Under the pieces are notes generated by a model. It was not told the DNA's origin. It saw only the letters and a program-made list of their open reading frames with translations, and did no database searches. A stretch of DNA of 64,000 nt from Variovorax ginsengisoli. GTDB taxonomy: Bacteria > Pseudomonadota > Gammaproteobacteria > Burkholderiales > Burkholderiaceae_C. Within the stretch, counting starts at the first letter, position 1. The number at the start of each line of letters is the position of its first letter. The stretch spans positions 62,001 to 126,000 of the forward strand of contig NZ_JAUJZH010000009.1 in assembly GCF_030486595.1 (NCBI RefSeq), written 5' to 3'. This document shows positions 26,362-34,162 of this stretch, one piece after another. The translations under genes and the position numbers were made by a program.

Positions 26362-26862
26362 ATGCAGAAACGGATAGGGGTGGTTTTCGTCTCGCGAAGG
26401 AACACGCTGCGAAGCATCCTGGCCGAGGCCTGCCTCCGTTACCTGGACCGGGAGCGACGCTTCGCGGCCTACTCCTGCGGCCAGCCCGGGCAGGTCGGCC
26501 GCACGGTGCATCCGGCCGCCGCCAGTGCGCTCGCCAGCGCCGCGATCGCACTTGCGCCGTCGCCGCCCCGCAGCTGGGACGATCTGGTCCGCCTGAGCTC
26601 GCTCAGGGCGGATTTCGTGATCTCGCTGGACCCCTCGGTGGAAGAGCTGGAGCCGCGCTGGCCCGGCCAGCCCGCCATGGCCGAATGGGCCTACCCCGAT
26701 CTCGCCGCGACCGGCGCGGAGGCCGGGGTCATGTCCCATTCGGCGACCTTGATGCTCTATTCGCTGCGGCGTCGCCTCGAACTGCTGGTCAGCCTGCCGA
26801 TGGCGGGCACGGACAAATCGGCCTTGCACGCCGATGTCAGGGACCTGGCGCACTTGCGCTGA
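26362..26862 (+). CDS. Degenerate arsenate reductase / LMW phosphatase homologue (catalytic Cys missing)
   Basis: A 166-residue protein that follows the low-molecular-weight-phosphatase type of arsenate reductase. RSILAEACLRYL follows the P-loop, then HP and SWDDL. RADFVISLD sits at the family's DFVxTVCD position, then PRWPGQPAMAEWAYPDLA. However, the P-loop CX5R reads S-R-R-N-T-L-R (residues 11-17), so the nucleophilic cysteine is serine; the second cysteine of the family's VCD motif is also absent. It is therefore unlikely to reduce arsenate or hydrolyse phosphotyrosine by the standard mechanism, and may be a binding or regulatory protein. It is 64 bases downstream of the CRP gene, same strand, possibly co-transcribed. 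Confidence 0.75.
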   Translation: MQKRIGVVFVSRRNTLRSILAEACLRYLDRERRFAAYSCGQPGQVGRTVHPAAASALASAAIALAPSPPRSWDDLVRLSSLRADFVISLDPSVEELEPRWPGQPAMAEWAYPDLAATGAEAGVMSHSATLMLYSLRRRLELLVSLPMAGTDKSALHADVRDLAHLR

Positions 26863-27012
26863 CGCCCAACCCGCCGAGTCTATCGATGGCAACCGCTTTT
26901 CCGCCATCGCCCGGGTGGCCTACCTCTCCCGTGGGATACGTCCTGCAAGCGCGACGCAATCGATAGGAGTACAAAGCGGCGAGCCCCCATGGTTTCGATG
27001 AAGGAGGATCCG

Positions 27013-27303
27013 ATGTTTGGTTTCTTTCAGGCCGGTCGAAACGGCCATCTGCGGCGCGTCATGACTTTGCTCGAAGAAGCGCACATGGCGCGTATCGAGC
27101 ACCAGGCCGCGGCCGAGCATCATGGGGCGCTGGCGCGCATGTACGCCGAGCGTGCGAAAAGGCTCGAGCGCGAAGTCTATGGCACGGGTTCGGCGTCCGC
27201 TTCGGCAGAAGGCGGGGCAGCCCACAAGTCGGCCGACGACAAACAGGTCGTCTACGCGCTTGACGCCAGCCGCCGCCTGGACGGTCAGTCGAAGTCGTCG
27301 TAA
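27013..27303 (+). CDS. Unrecognised 96-residue small protein
   Basis: I do not recognise it. The first 55 residues are helical and charged, with many His/Ala/Glu/Arg (LLEEAHMARIEHQAAAEHH, AERAKRLEREVY). The tail is Ser/Ala/Gly-rich and probably disordered. There is no signal or membrane span. The ATG at 27013 has an excellent AAGGAGG ribosome site seven bases upstream, which makes translation likely; a longer frame from 26989 would put this site inside the gene. It lies in a row of same-strand genes between the two arsenate-reductase-type genes. Confidence 0.65.
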   Translation: MFGFFQAGRNGHLRRVMTLLEEAHMARIEHQAAAEHHGALARMYAERAKRLEREVYGTGSASASAEGGAAHKSADDKQVVYALDASRRLDGQSKSS

Positions 27304-27390
27304 GGACTGCGGCTGCCGACCGAACGCGGCCGGCGACACAATGGTGTCTTTGGTGTTTCGTTCCGGAACGCCACGGGACCCATCATCGAC

Positions 27391-27750
27391 ATGAGCCAGA
27401 TCACCATCTATCACAACCCCGCCTGCGGCACGTCGAGAAACGTGCTGGCGCTGATCCGCGACGCGGGCCAGGAGCCCACGGTCGTCGAATACCTGAAGCA
27501 CCCGCCCGACCGGGCGACGCTCAGGCAACTCGCCGCCGCCACGGGCGGCTCCGCGCGCGCGCTGCTGCGCCAGAAGGGCACGCCCTACGACGAACTCGGC
27601 CTGGGCGATGCGAAATGGTCGGACGAAGACTTGATCGGCTTCATGCTGGCGCACCCGATCCTGATCAATCGGCCGATCGTGGTGACGCCGCTGGGCACGC
27701 GCCTGTGCCGCCCCGCCGAAGCAGTGCGCGAGATCCTGCCGCGCGCGTAG
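27391..27750 (+). CDS. arsC: Arsenate reductase, glutaredoxin-coupled ArsC type
   Basis: A 119-residue thioredoxin-fold protein of the ArsC/Spx superfamily. The redox cysteine is Cys12 in NPACGTSRN, the ArsC hallmark, and the basic triad is supplied by the family-typical arginines (Arg16, the RP in ILINRPIV, and Arg103 in GTRLCRP). It has a single catalytic cysteine, so it should use glutathione/glutaredoxin. Length is slightly below R773 ArsC (141) and closer to the YfgD/short ArsC group; some of these act on other substrates. No arsB, acr3 or arsR is present here. The ATG at 27391 is the only sensible start. Confidence 0.85.
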   Translation: MSQITIYHNPACGTSRNVLALIRDAGQEPTVVEYLKHPPDRATLRQLAAATGGSARALLRQKGTPYDELGLGDAKWSDEDLIGFMLAHPILINRPIVVTPLGTRLCRPAEAVREILPRA

Positions 27751-27786
27751 ACGGCTGCCGATGGGCGCTGGACCCGCTGGGCGGGC

Positions 27787-28860
27787 TCAGGTCCGTGCCG
27801 GGGCCTTTGCGCCGATGCCGGCGCCGCTCGGCGCGGCTGGCCCGGCCTGGGTCACCCGCCAGATGCCGAAGCACACCAGCACCAGGGCGAGGCCGTTGCG
27901 CCACTCCAGGACGCTCTCGCCGAGAAAGACCGCCGACAGCAGCGCGCCGAACACCGGCACCATGAAGTTGAAGGCGGTGACGAGGCTCACGCGGTTGTAC
28001 TTGAGCAACAGGCTCCAGATCGAGATCGCGAGCGACGACAGCAGCGCCAGGTACGCCAGCAGGGCCGAAGACGCCAGCGTGAAGCCCGTCAACCCGCCGC
28101 CCATCGCATAGCCGGCCGCCAGCAGAGCCGCACCGCCGATCGCCAACTGCCAGCCGGTCATGACGATCGGATCGATGCCCTGCGAGATGCGCTTGCCATA
28201 GATGCTGGCGGCCGCCAGCACGAAGGCCGCGATCACCACGAAGCCCTCGCCGAGCAGCGTGAAGTCGAGGTCGAGCAGGCCGCCGAGACCATGGCCCAGG
28301 TTGACGACCATCACACCCGCGAAGCCCACCGCGCAGCCCACCGCCTTGCCGTAGGTGAGGCGGTCGTTGCGATACAGGAAGTGCGCCATCAGCACGCTGA
28401 AGAAGGTGCCCGTGGCGTTCATGATCGAACCCTTCACCCCGGTGGTGTGGGCCAGGCCAATATAGAAGAAGACGTACTGCAGCGTGGTCTGGGCCAGCCC
28501 CAGGAACGCGATCTGCCCCCACGCCCGGGCACCGAGTCCGCGGACCGGCTTGCCGCTGAGCGCGGCGTAGGCCACCAGGGACAGGCCGGCGATCGCGAAC
28601 CGCCAGCCAGCGAACACCAGCTTGGATGCGATGTCGGACGGGGCGATGCCGAACAGCGCGTAGCCGTTCTTGATCGCGGGGAAGGAACTGCCCCACAGCA
28701 GGCAGCAGAACAAGGCGAGCAGGAAGACGACCTTGCGGTCGGCGAGAAACGGGTGGCGGGGGGACGGCAAGGCGGGGCTCCGGAGGCGGTATGACGAGGC
28801 GTCGATCTGCCCCAAAGCGGTGCATTCTATTCGTCCGGCAACGGGGCTGCTTCGGGCCAC
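27787..28860 (-). CDS. EamA / DMT-family exporter
   Basis: An inner-membrane transporter with about ten hydrophobic spans arranged as two EamA repeats. WGSSFPAIK marks the first repeat near the N-terminus; repeat two contains SSLAISIWSLLLKYN and PVFGALLSAVFLGE, the conserved end-of-repeat glutamate motif. Members export amino acids, sugars or metabolites; the substrate cannot be told. The first possible start is GTG 28860 (357 residues). The TTG at 28770 behind a GGAG gives 327 residues with the first span nearer the N-terminus, and is my preferred alternative. Confidence 0.82.
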   Translation of the reverse strand: MARSSPVAGRIECTALGQIDASSYRLRSPALPSPRHPFLADRKVVFLLALFCCLLWGSSFPAIKNGYALFGIAPSDIASKLVFAGWRFAIAGLSLVAYAALSGKPVRGLGARAWGQIAFLGLAQTTLQYVFFYIGLAHTTGVKGSIMNATGTFFSVLMAHFLYRNDRLTYGKAVGCAVGFAGVMVVNLGHGLGGLLDLDFTLLGEGFVVIAAFVLAAASIYGKRISQGIDPIVMTGWQLAIGGAALLAAGYAMGGGLTGFTLASSALLAYLALLSSLAISIWSLLLKYNRVSLVTAFNFMVPVFGALLSAVFLGESVLEWRNGLALVLVCFGIWRVTQAGPAAPSGAGIGAKAPART

Positions 28861-28882
28861 GGTGTCGACTCGCGTGAATGCA

Positions 28883-28903
28883 ATCGGACAATTTGGGTCC
28901 GAT
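28883..28903. promoter_or_regulatory. Perfect dyad ATCGGAC-N7-GTCCGAT between divergent genes
   Basis: Seven-base arms with an AT-rich seven-base centre, in the AT-rich gap between the EamA transporter and the first RcsB-like regulator. The size and symmetry fit an operator for a dimeric regulator, possibly the neighbouring one. The second regulator at 30090-30731 has no copy upstream that I can find. Confidence 0.45.
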
Positions 28904-28994
28904 ATTGATCCGAGTACTATTGCTTTATCGCCTGGTGTCAGCCATTGAACCAGAATTGTTTGCTCGGACCAGGCCTTGGCTTGGGAAATGAATC

Positions 28995-29636
28995 GTGAAA
29001 ATCCGCTTGATCATTGCTGATGACCATCCTCTCATCCGAATCGGGCTGAAGATGCTTCTGAAAGATAAATCGGAAATTTCTTTAATTGCGGAGGTTAATT
29101 CTTCAATTGCATTGTTGAATGCGCTGCGGCATCAATCGCCCGATCTCCTGGTCACCGATTTTTCGATGCCCGATGGCGAGACGCCCGATGGCCTTGGTTT
29201 GATCCAGCGATTGCGGCGCGACCATCGGGACCTGCCGATCATCGTGCTCACGATGATCTCCAACGCGGGCGTGCACGCCACCATCCTGCGCAGCGGCGTC
29301 CGCGGCCTTGTCGACAAGTCGTCCGATATCGGCGAGGTTCTGCTGGCCATCGATGCCGTCACTGGGGGACGGGACTACGTCAGTCCGTCGTTCCGAAAGG
29401 GCCTGTTCGAAATGACGGACCCATTCCGCGACGGGATGGCGGCTCGCCTGTCGCCGCGCGAAACCGAGGTGCTGCGACTGTTTGCCTCCGGGCTGACTGT
29501 GTCGTCGATTTCCGAGCGGCTGTCGCGCAGCGTCAAGACGGTGAGCAGCCAGAAATCGGTCGCGATGATGAAACTGGGCCTGAAGAGCGACCACGAAATT
29601 TTCTTCTATGCGCGCGAGCACGGCATGGAGGGCTGA
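28995..29636 (+). CDS. NarL/RcsB-BvgA family response regulator (copy 1)
   Basis: A 213-residue regulator. The receiver has ADDHPLIR at 8-15 and phospho-acceptor Asp55 in TDFSMPDG. The LuxR-type helix-turn-helix lies at about 145-205: LSPRETEVLRLFASGLTVSSISERL, then SVKTVSSQKSVAMMKLGL. It is a paralogue of the protein at 30090-30731, with identical length and many identical stretches (RETEVLRLFASGLTVS, AMxKLGLK). The first 45 codons or so are markedly AT-rich compared with the rest, which is unusual for this DNA. Start is GTG 28995. No histidine kinase is adjacent. Confidence 0.88.
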   Translation: MKIRLIIADDHPLIRIGLKMLLKDKSEISLIAEVNSSIALLNALRHQSPDLLVTDFSMPDGETPDGLGLIQRLRRDHRDLPIIVLTMISNAGVHATILRSGVRGLVDKSSDIGEVLLAIDAVTGGRDYVSPSFRKGLFEMTDPFRDGMAARLSPRETEVLRLFASGLTVSSISERLSRSVKTVSSQKSVAMMKLGLKSDHEIFFYAREHGMEG

Positions 29637-29772
29637 CTGGACGTGGCACCGTGCGTATGAGGTTTTGCGCGGTTTTTCGGGGCTATTTTTTAAGAATATT
29701 CCGATGGGTTTCGGGGGCTTGAGCTTTTAGATTTCATCTCGTGCGTATTGGGCAGTCAACCTCTGCGACCAC
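29637..29772. other. AT-rich intergenic stretch
   Basis: 136 bases with several T-runs (29676-29692 region) and no open frame or convincing hairpin. Its low GC stands out from the surrounding DNA and matches the 5' ends of the two flanking genes. Confidence 0.4.
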
Positions 29773-30120
29773 GTGGGAAAAATCTTGAAATTGAATTCCG
29801 AACATTTCGACGTCGAGTACGTGGAGGCCGTCGTGGGTCCCGCCCCGGATGCCTGCGGGGCTGAGAGCCTTTTGTGCAACTATCCCGGGCCGGGTTTTCT
29901 TCGCCTTCGCTGGGCCGAGTGGTGCGGCCTGGCGCGCGACCGCAAGGGGAACTGGCTCGAGTTGCCCGACACATCGGCGCAAAGGGCAGCGCACAAGGTC
30001 AGGGTCGCGATCGTCAAGGGCGGCTCCATGGCGCCGGTGTTCGTCGTCGATGCGCTGCGCGTGGACCCGCCCGCACTGACGGGACCGGCTCACGAGGTCA
30101 GGCCGTTCTCGCTGGCGTAG
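29773..30120 (+). CDS. Unrecognised 115-residue protein between paralogous regulators
   Basis: No family recognised. It is a soluble, mixed alpha/beta-looking protein with two cysteines near 28 and 35, a GFLRLRWAEWCGLARDRKGNWLELP core rich in tryptophan, and a C-terminus ending in PFSLA. The first ten codons are AT-rich like the adjacent gap. GTG 29773 is the longest start, without a good ribosome site; a TTG four codons later follows GGGAAA. Its last 31 bases overlap the end of the opposite-strand regulator gene, so the exact end is supported by the open frame only. Confidence 0.5.
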   Translation: MGKILKLNSEHFDVEYVEAVVGPAPDACGAESLLCNYPGPGFLRLRWAEWCGLARDRKGNWLELPDTSAQRAAHKVRVAIVKGGSMAPVFVVDALRVDPPALTGPAHEVRPFSLA

Positions 30121-30731
30121 ACGAAGATGTCGAGGTCGTTCTTGAGTCCGAGCTTGATCATCGCGTCGTTCTTCTGCCGGCTCACGGTCTTGATGCTGCG
30201 CGACAGGCGCTCCGCGATCTCCGACACCGTGAGCCCGGACGCAAACAGGCGCAGCACTTCGACTTCACGCGGTGAAAGCCGCGCGGATTCGCCGGTGTCG
30301 CGGTCGAACCGGCTTTGGCGCAGGCCCTCCCTGAAGGTCTCGCTAACGTAGTTGCGGCCCTGCACCACCGCCTGGATGGCCAGAGCGATCTCGGCCATGC
30401 CCGCCCCCTTGTCGATCAGGCCGCGCGCACCGGCTTCGAGGATCGTGCCATGCACGCCGACATTGGCGAGCATGGTCAGCACGATGATGGGCAACGCAGG
30501 ATGGTCCCGGCGCACCCTCTGGATCAGCCCGAGGCCATCCGCCGCCTGTCCGCCGGGCATCGAAAAATCAGTGATCAGCAGGTCGGCGGGGGTTTCGCGC
30601 AAGACCGTCAGGAGACGGTCCGCCGAGTCGGCCTCGGCCACCACGGCGAGGCTCGGGTCGTTGCCGAGCAGTGAACGCACACCTGCCCGGATCAACGGAT
30701 GGTCGTCGGCGAGGATCACGCGCAGGGTCAT
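30090..30731 (-). CDS. NarL/RcsB-BvgA family response regulator (copy 2)
   Basis: A 213-residue paralogue of the regulator at 28995-29636, in opposite orientation. The receiver has ADDHPLIR and Asp55 in TDFSMPGG; the LuxR helix-turn-helix is RLSPREVEVLRLFASGLTVSEIAERL then SIKTVSRQKNDAMIKLGLK. I use ATG 30731 because it gives exactly the same length and N-terminal register as copy 1; an upstream TTG at 30773 is less likely. Unlike copy 1, its coding sequence is GC-rich throughout. The pair flanks an unknown gene and no kinase is nearby. Confidence 0.88.
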   Translation of the reverse strand: MTLRVILADDHPLIRAGVRSLLGNDPSLAVVAEADSADRLLTVLRETPADLLITDFSMPGGQAADGLGLIQRVRRDHPALPIIVLTMLANVGVHGTILEAGARGLIDKGAGMAEIALAIQAVVQGRNYVSETFREGLRQSRFDRDTGESARLSPREVEVLRLFASGLTVSEIAERLSRSIKTVSRQKNDAMIKLGLKNDLDIFVYASENGLTS

Positions 30732-30844
30732 GGCGGCATGGGCGTCGTCCAGAGGATGTGACGATACCGTCAATGCGCGGATCGTTGAAGTTCTTTCTGA
30801 TCCTTCTCAGCGAACAGTCCTCGAAATGACTCGGATCTTCCGGA

Positions 30845-32017
30845 CTACTCGATGATCCGGAACTGGTCGAGGTAGTCGGTCTTCAGGGTCAGGCCGAGGC
30901 CGGGCTTGTCGTCGTCGAGTTGCAGGAAGCCGTTGTCGGCCACCGGTTCGCCGTCGAAGATGTAGTAGAACAACTCGTTGCCGACTTCGACATCGTGCAT
31001 GGGGAAGTACTCGCTCATCGGCGATGCCAGCGTGCTCATCGTCAGGTGGTAGTTGTGCATCTGGCCGGCATGCGGGATGACGGGCACCGACCACGCCTCG
31101 CACAGTGCGTTGATCTTGTGCGCCGCCGTGATGCCGCCGACGCGGTTGGTGTCGTACTGCACCACGCTCACCGCCTTGCGCTCCAGCAACTGCTTGAATC
31201 CGTAGAGGCTGAACTCGTGCTCGCCGCCCGAGATCGGGATCGCCGTGAGCGCATTGAGTTCGGCGTAGCCGTCGATGTCGTCGGCGATCACCGGCTCCTC
31301 GACCCAGCGCGGCTGGAACTTCTCGAGCTTGGGCAGCATGCGCTTCGCGTACTCGACGTTCCAGCCCATGTAGCACTCGAGCATCAGGTCGTTCTCATAG
31401 CCGATGACTTCGCGGATGGCCTCGACCGCCTTCAGGTTCTCGGCCACGCCCCGGGTGCCGTGGGCCGGCCCGAAGCCGAAGCGCGACTTGAACATGGTGA
31501 AGCCCTGGTCCATGAACTTCTGCGCCTCGCGCTGCATCTCGTCGAGGTCGGTGCGGTAGAGCTTGGAGTAGTAGCACGGGATCTTTTCCTTCGTGCGGCC
31601 GCCCAGCAGCTTGAACACCGGTTTGCCGACCGACTTGCCGAGGATGTCCCAGATCGCCAGGTCGACCGCCGAGATCGCCGCCATGGTCACGCCCTTGCGG
31701 CCCCAGGCATGGGTGGCGCGGTACATGCGCTGCCCCAGGTACTCGTAGTCCCATGGGTCTTGCCCGACCACCAGCGGCGCCAGGTACTGGTCGATGATGG
31801 CCTTGGCAATGGCGGGGGCCAGCGCCACGTTGCCGAGGCCGACGATGCCGTCGTCGGTCTCGATCTCGACCACGGTCCACGCATGGAAGCGGAAGGTGCT
31901 CATGGTCTCGGCCGGCGAATAGAGCAGGTCCATCGCGTTGGAGCAGAAGTTGCCTTGCGGCGGCACGGTCTTGCCTTGCCATTGGAAGACGCGGGCGCGG
32001 ACGGATTTGATCTTCAT
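30845..32017 (-). CDS. Enolase-superfamily sugar-acid dehydratase (RhmD/MR-like)
   Basis: A 390-residue mandelate-racemase/muconate-lactonizing-type enzyme. The N-terminal capping domain (1-125) is followed by a TIM barrel. Metal ligands read Glu214 (LMLECYMGW), Glu240 (RWVEEP) and Glu266 (SGGEHE), and the catalytic His is likely His316 in [12 protein letters not shown]. This pattern is close to L-rhamnonate/L-lyxonate dehydratases, which remove water from an aldonic acid to give a 2-keto-3-deoxy acid. Cotranscription with a Bug binding protein and a PdxA2-like dehydrogenase, under a LysR gene, supports a sugar-acid catabolic role; the natural substrate is open. Confidence 0.85.
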   Translation of the reverse strand: MKIKSVRARVFQWQGKTVPPQGNFCSNAMDLLYSPAETMSTFRFHAWTVVEIETDDGIVGLGNVALAPAIAKAIIDQYLAPLVVGQDPWDYEYLGQRMYRATHAWGRKGVTMAAISAVDLAIWDILGKSVGKPVFKLLGGRTKEKIPCYYSKLYRTDLDEMQREAQKFMDQGFTMFKSRFGFGPAHGTRGVAENLKAVEAIREVIGYENDLMLECYMGWNVEYAKRMLPKLEKFQPRWVEEPVIADDIDGYAELNALTAIPISGGEHEFSLYGFKQLLERKAVSVVQYDTNRVGGITAAHKINALCEAWSVPVIPHAGQMHNYHLTMSTLASPMSEYFPMHDVEVGNELFYYIFDGEPVADNGFLQLDDDKPGLGLTLKTDYLDQFRIIE

Positions 32018-32039
32018 GGTGTCTCCGGGTTGAAAGGGA

Positions 32040-33086
32040 TCAGGCGGTCTCGCGGTTGGCGAGCCGGTGCGCGCTTCCCATGCGGCTCGCGATGCGAAAT
32101 GCCTGCCAGGTGGCTTCGACGCTGGCCTTGCCCTGGCCGGCGATGTCGTAGGCGGTGCCGTGGGCCGGCGTGGTGATCGGGATCGGCAGCCCGCCCTGCA
32201 CCGTCACGCCGCGGCTGAAGCCGAGCAGCTTGATCGCGATCTGGCCCTGGTCGTGGTACATGGTCACGATCGCCTGGTAGTCGCCGGCCTGCGCCTTCAG
32301 GAAGATGGTGTCGGCGGGGAAGGGACCGTCGAACGGGGCCTCGCTGGGCCAGTCGCGCGCCTGCAATGCCTTGACCGCGGGCGCGATGATGTCGAGTTCT
32401 TCGCGGCCGCAGACGCCGCCGTCGCCGCCGTGGGGATTGAAGGCTGCGATCGCGACCCGCGGCCGCTCGATGCCGCTGGCCCGCAGCGCGCGGTAGATGA
32501 GCTCGGCCGCCTGCTCGATGCGTTCGGCCGTGATGTACTGCGCGACGTCCTTCATCGGCACGTGCGAGGAGATCCGCGAGGTCCAGAGGTCGCCCAGGGT
32601 ATTGAACTCGCAGAAGTAGCCGGTGACGCCGAGGTAGGCGGCGAAGTGGTGCAGCTCGTCCTCGTGCTGCATGCCGCCGATCCTCATCGCCTGCTTGTTG
32701 AGCGGCGCGAAGCAGATCGCGTCGACCTCGCCGGCCAAGGTCGCGTCCATGCAGCGGTCGAGCACCTGGAGCACCGAGCGGCCGCCCGCCGCCTCGGCGC
32801 GGCCGCGGTGAACCTGCGACGGGTCGATGCTGTCGATTGCGAGGAAGGCCGGGCGCCCGGTGTCGCCGCGTTCGCGCACGACGGCGAAGGAAGGCACGAT
32901 GTCGGTCTCGACCGTCAGGCCGGCGATGCGCTGGCCGTCCTCCCACAGCCAGCGGTCACCGACCAGCACGATGTTGGCGAGCGCAGTGGCCTCGGGCCGG
33001 GCGAGCAGGCGGGCGATCAGCTCGGCGCCGATGCCGGCGGGGTCGCCGAGGGTGAGTGCGACGACGGGCAGGGGTGAGGGTTGCAT
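32040..33086 (-). CDS. pdxA2: PdxA2-like 4-phospho-threonate/erythronate dehydrogenase
   Basis: A 348-residue PdxA-fold NAD-dependent dehydrogenase: GDPAGIGAE near 14-22, the HHFAAYLGV segment, [12 protein letters not shown] and a terminal [13 protein letters not shown], all family motifs that carry the metal and phosphate ligands. PdxA proper acts in vitamin B6 synthesis. The PdxA2 subgroup instead oxidises 4-phospho-D-threonate or -erythronate in sugar-acid catabolism, and the neighbours (Bug protein, dehydratase) favour that. I start at ATG 33086, two bases after the Bug stop; a much longer in-frame run extends through the Bug gene but is a shadow. No DtnK-type kinase is adjacent; the otnK at the window start is 31 kb away. 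Confidence 0.8.
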   Translation of the reverse strand: MQPSPLPVVALTLGDPAGIGAELIARLLARPEATALANIVLVGDRWLWEDGQRIAGLTVETDIVPSFAVVRERGDTGRPAFLAIDSIDPSQVHRGRAEAAGGRSVLQVLDRCMDATLAGEVDAICFAPLNKQAMRIGGMQHEDELHHFAAYLGVTGYFCEFNTLGDLWTSRISSHVPMKDVAQYITAERIEQAAELIYRALRASGIERPRVAIAAFNPHGGDGGVCGREELDIIAPAVKALQARDWPSEAPFDGPFPADTIFLKAQAGDYQAIVTMYHDQGQIAIKLLGFSRGVTVQGGLPIPITTPAHGTAYDIAGQGKASVEATWQAFRIASRMGSAHRLANRETA

Positions 33087-33088
33087 GG

Positions 33089-34054
33089 TCAATCCAGCCG
33101 GATGCTGTTCTTCTTGATGATGTCGCCGAAGCGCTTGTATTCGGCCGCGTGGAAGGCCGCGAACTGGGCCTGGGTCATGGGCGTGACCTCGGCGCCGATG
33201 GCGTCGAGGCGGGCCTGGGTCTCGGGCATCGCGAGCACCTGATTGACGGCGTCGTGGACCTTGTCCTGCACCGCCTTCGGCGTCGAGGCCGGCATGTAGA
33301 TGCCGTACCAGGCGCTCATCTCCACGCCGGGCACCCCGGCCTCGGCCAGTGTCGGGACGTTCGGCAGCTGCGGATTGCGCTTGGCCGCGGTGACCGCCAG
33401 CGGCCGGATCTTGTTGTTGCGGATCTGCCCGATCACCGATGGCAGGGTGTCGAAGCTCAGCTGCACCTGGCCGCCGATGAGGTCGATCAGGGCCGGTCCG
33501 CTGCCTTTGTAGGGCACATGCGTGATGTCGATCCGGGTCGCGTCCTTGAACATCTCGGCCGCGATGTGCTGCGTGCTGCCGGCGCCGCTTGTCGCGAAGT
33601 TGAGCTGGCCCGGCTCCTTCCTGGCGAGCTGCACCAGCGCCGACACCGAGTCGACCGGCAGTGTGTTGCTGACGACCAGCACGTTGGGCACCGCACCGAC
33701 GAAGGCCACCGGGACCAGGTCGCGGTTGTTGTCGTAGCCGAGCTTGATGAGGTGCGGCGCGATCGCATGGGCGGTGACGACCCCCATCACCATGGTGTGG
33801 CCATCGGTGGCCTTGGCGGTGGCGTCGGCGGCCAGGGTGTTGGAAACGCCCGGCCGGTTCTCGACCACCATCGGCTGCTTCAGCAGCGGGCCCAGGCGGT
33901 CGGCCACGGCGCGCGCCATGGCGTCGGTGCCGCCGCCGGGCGCCGAGCCGACCAGGATGCGCAGCGGGCGGGTCGGCCAGTCCTGGGCCTGGGCCAGGCC
34001 GGCCGTGCAGGCGAGTGCGAGCGCAGCCGTCACCGCGGCGATTTGTCGCTTCAT
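33089..34054 (-). CDS. Bug-family tripartite tricarboxylate transporter binding protein
   Basis: A 321-residue periplasmic solute-binding protein. The Sec signal peptide ends at about residue 23 (GLAQA-QD). WPTRPLRILVGSAPGGGTDAMAR and VVENRPG are the standard Bug motifs for the carboxylate-binding loops, and the C-terminal AEYKRFGDII helix is typical. Bug proteins bind carboxylates or sugar acids and hand them to TctAB, or act as signalling receptors. No tctA/tctB is present here. It is first in the run followed by the PdxA2-like and dehydratase genes and faces the LysR gene. Confidence 0.9.
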   Translation of the reverse strand: MKRQIAAVTAALALACTAGLAQAQDWPTRPLRILVGSAPGGGTDAMARAVADRLGPLLKQPMVVENRPGVSNTLAADATAKATDGHTMVMGVVTAHAIAPHLIKLGYDNNRDLVPVAFVGAVPNVLVVSNTLPVDSVSALVQLARKEPGQLNFATSGAGSTQHIAAEMFKDATRIDITHVPYKGSGPALIDLIGGQVQLSFDTLPSVIGQIRNNKIRPLAVTAAKRNPQLPNVPTLAEAGVPGVEMSAWYGIYMPASTPKAVQDKVHDAVNQVLAMPETQARLDAIGAEVTPMTQAQFAAFHAAEYKRFGDIIKKNSIRLD

Positions 34055-34105
34055 GTGCTTGTCTCCAGTGGATGTGTCGAACCGAAGCCTGGATGTTAGG
34101 AACGC

Positions 34106-34162
34106 GATTGATTCCCGTAAACTGAAAGCTCGTCATCAATCAATAACCAGGGGTGATCAATC
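34106..34162. promoter_or_regulatory. Three-copy heptamer operator candidate for the LysR regulator
   Basis: GATTGAT at 34106-34112 and its inverse ATCAATC at 34135-34141 form a dyad; a second ATCAATC at 34156-34162 sits exactly 21 bp (two helical turns) further and abuts the lysR GTG. All lie in the 108-bp divergent region between the Bug operon and lysR, as expected for recognition and activation sites with autoregulation. Confidence 0.55.

Noticed and set aside
26347..26362. A second CRP-like site before the ArsC homologue (TGTAT-N6-TCACA)
   Set aside because: Only one half matches and it overlaps the start codon; too weak to list as a site.
30920..32176. Long plus-strand frame opposite the dehydratase
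   Set aside because: Antisense to a gene with full enolase-superfamily ligands; no family motifs.
32040..34139. Apparent fusion of a Bug region and PdxA2-like protein in one frame
   Set aside because: The upstream half is an out-of-frame reading of the Bug gene, which has its own signal peptide and motifs; the PdxA2 ATG at 33086 is in the correct place.
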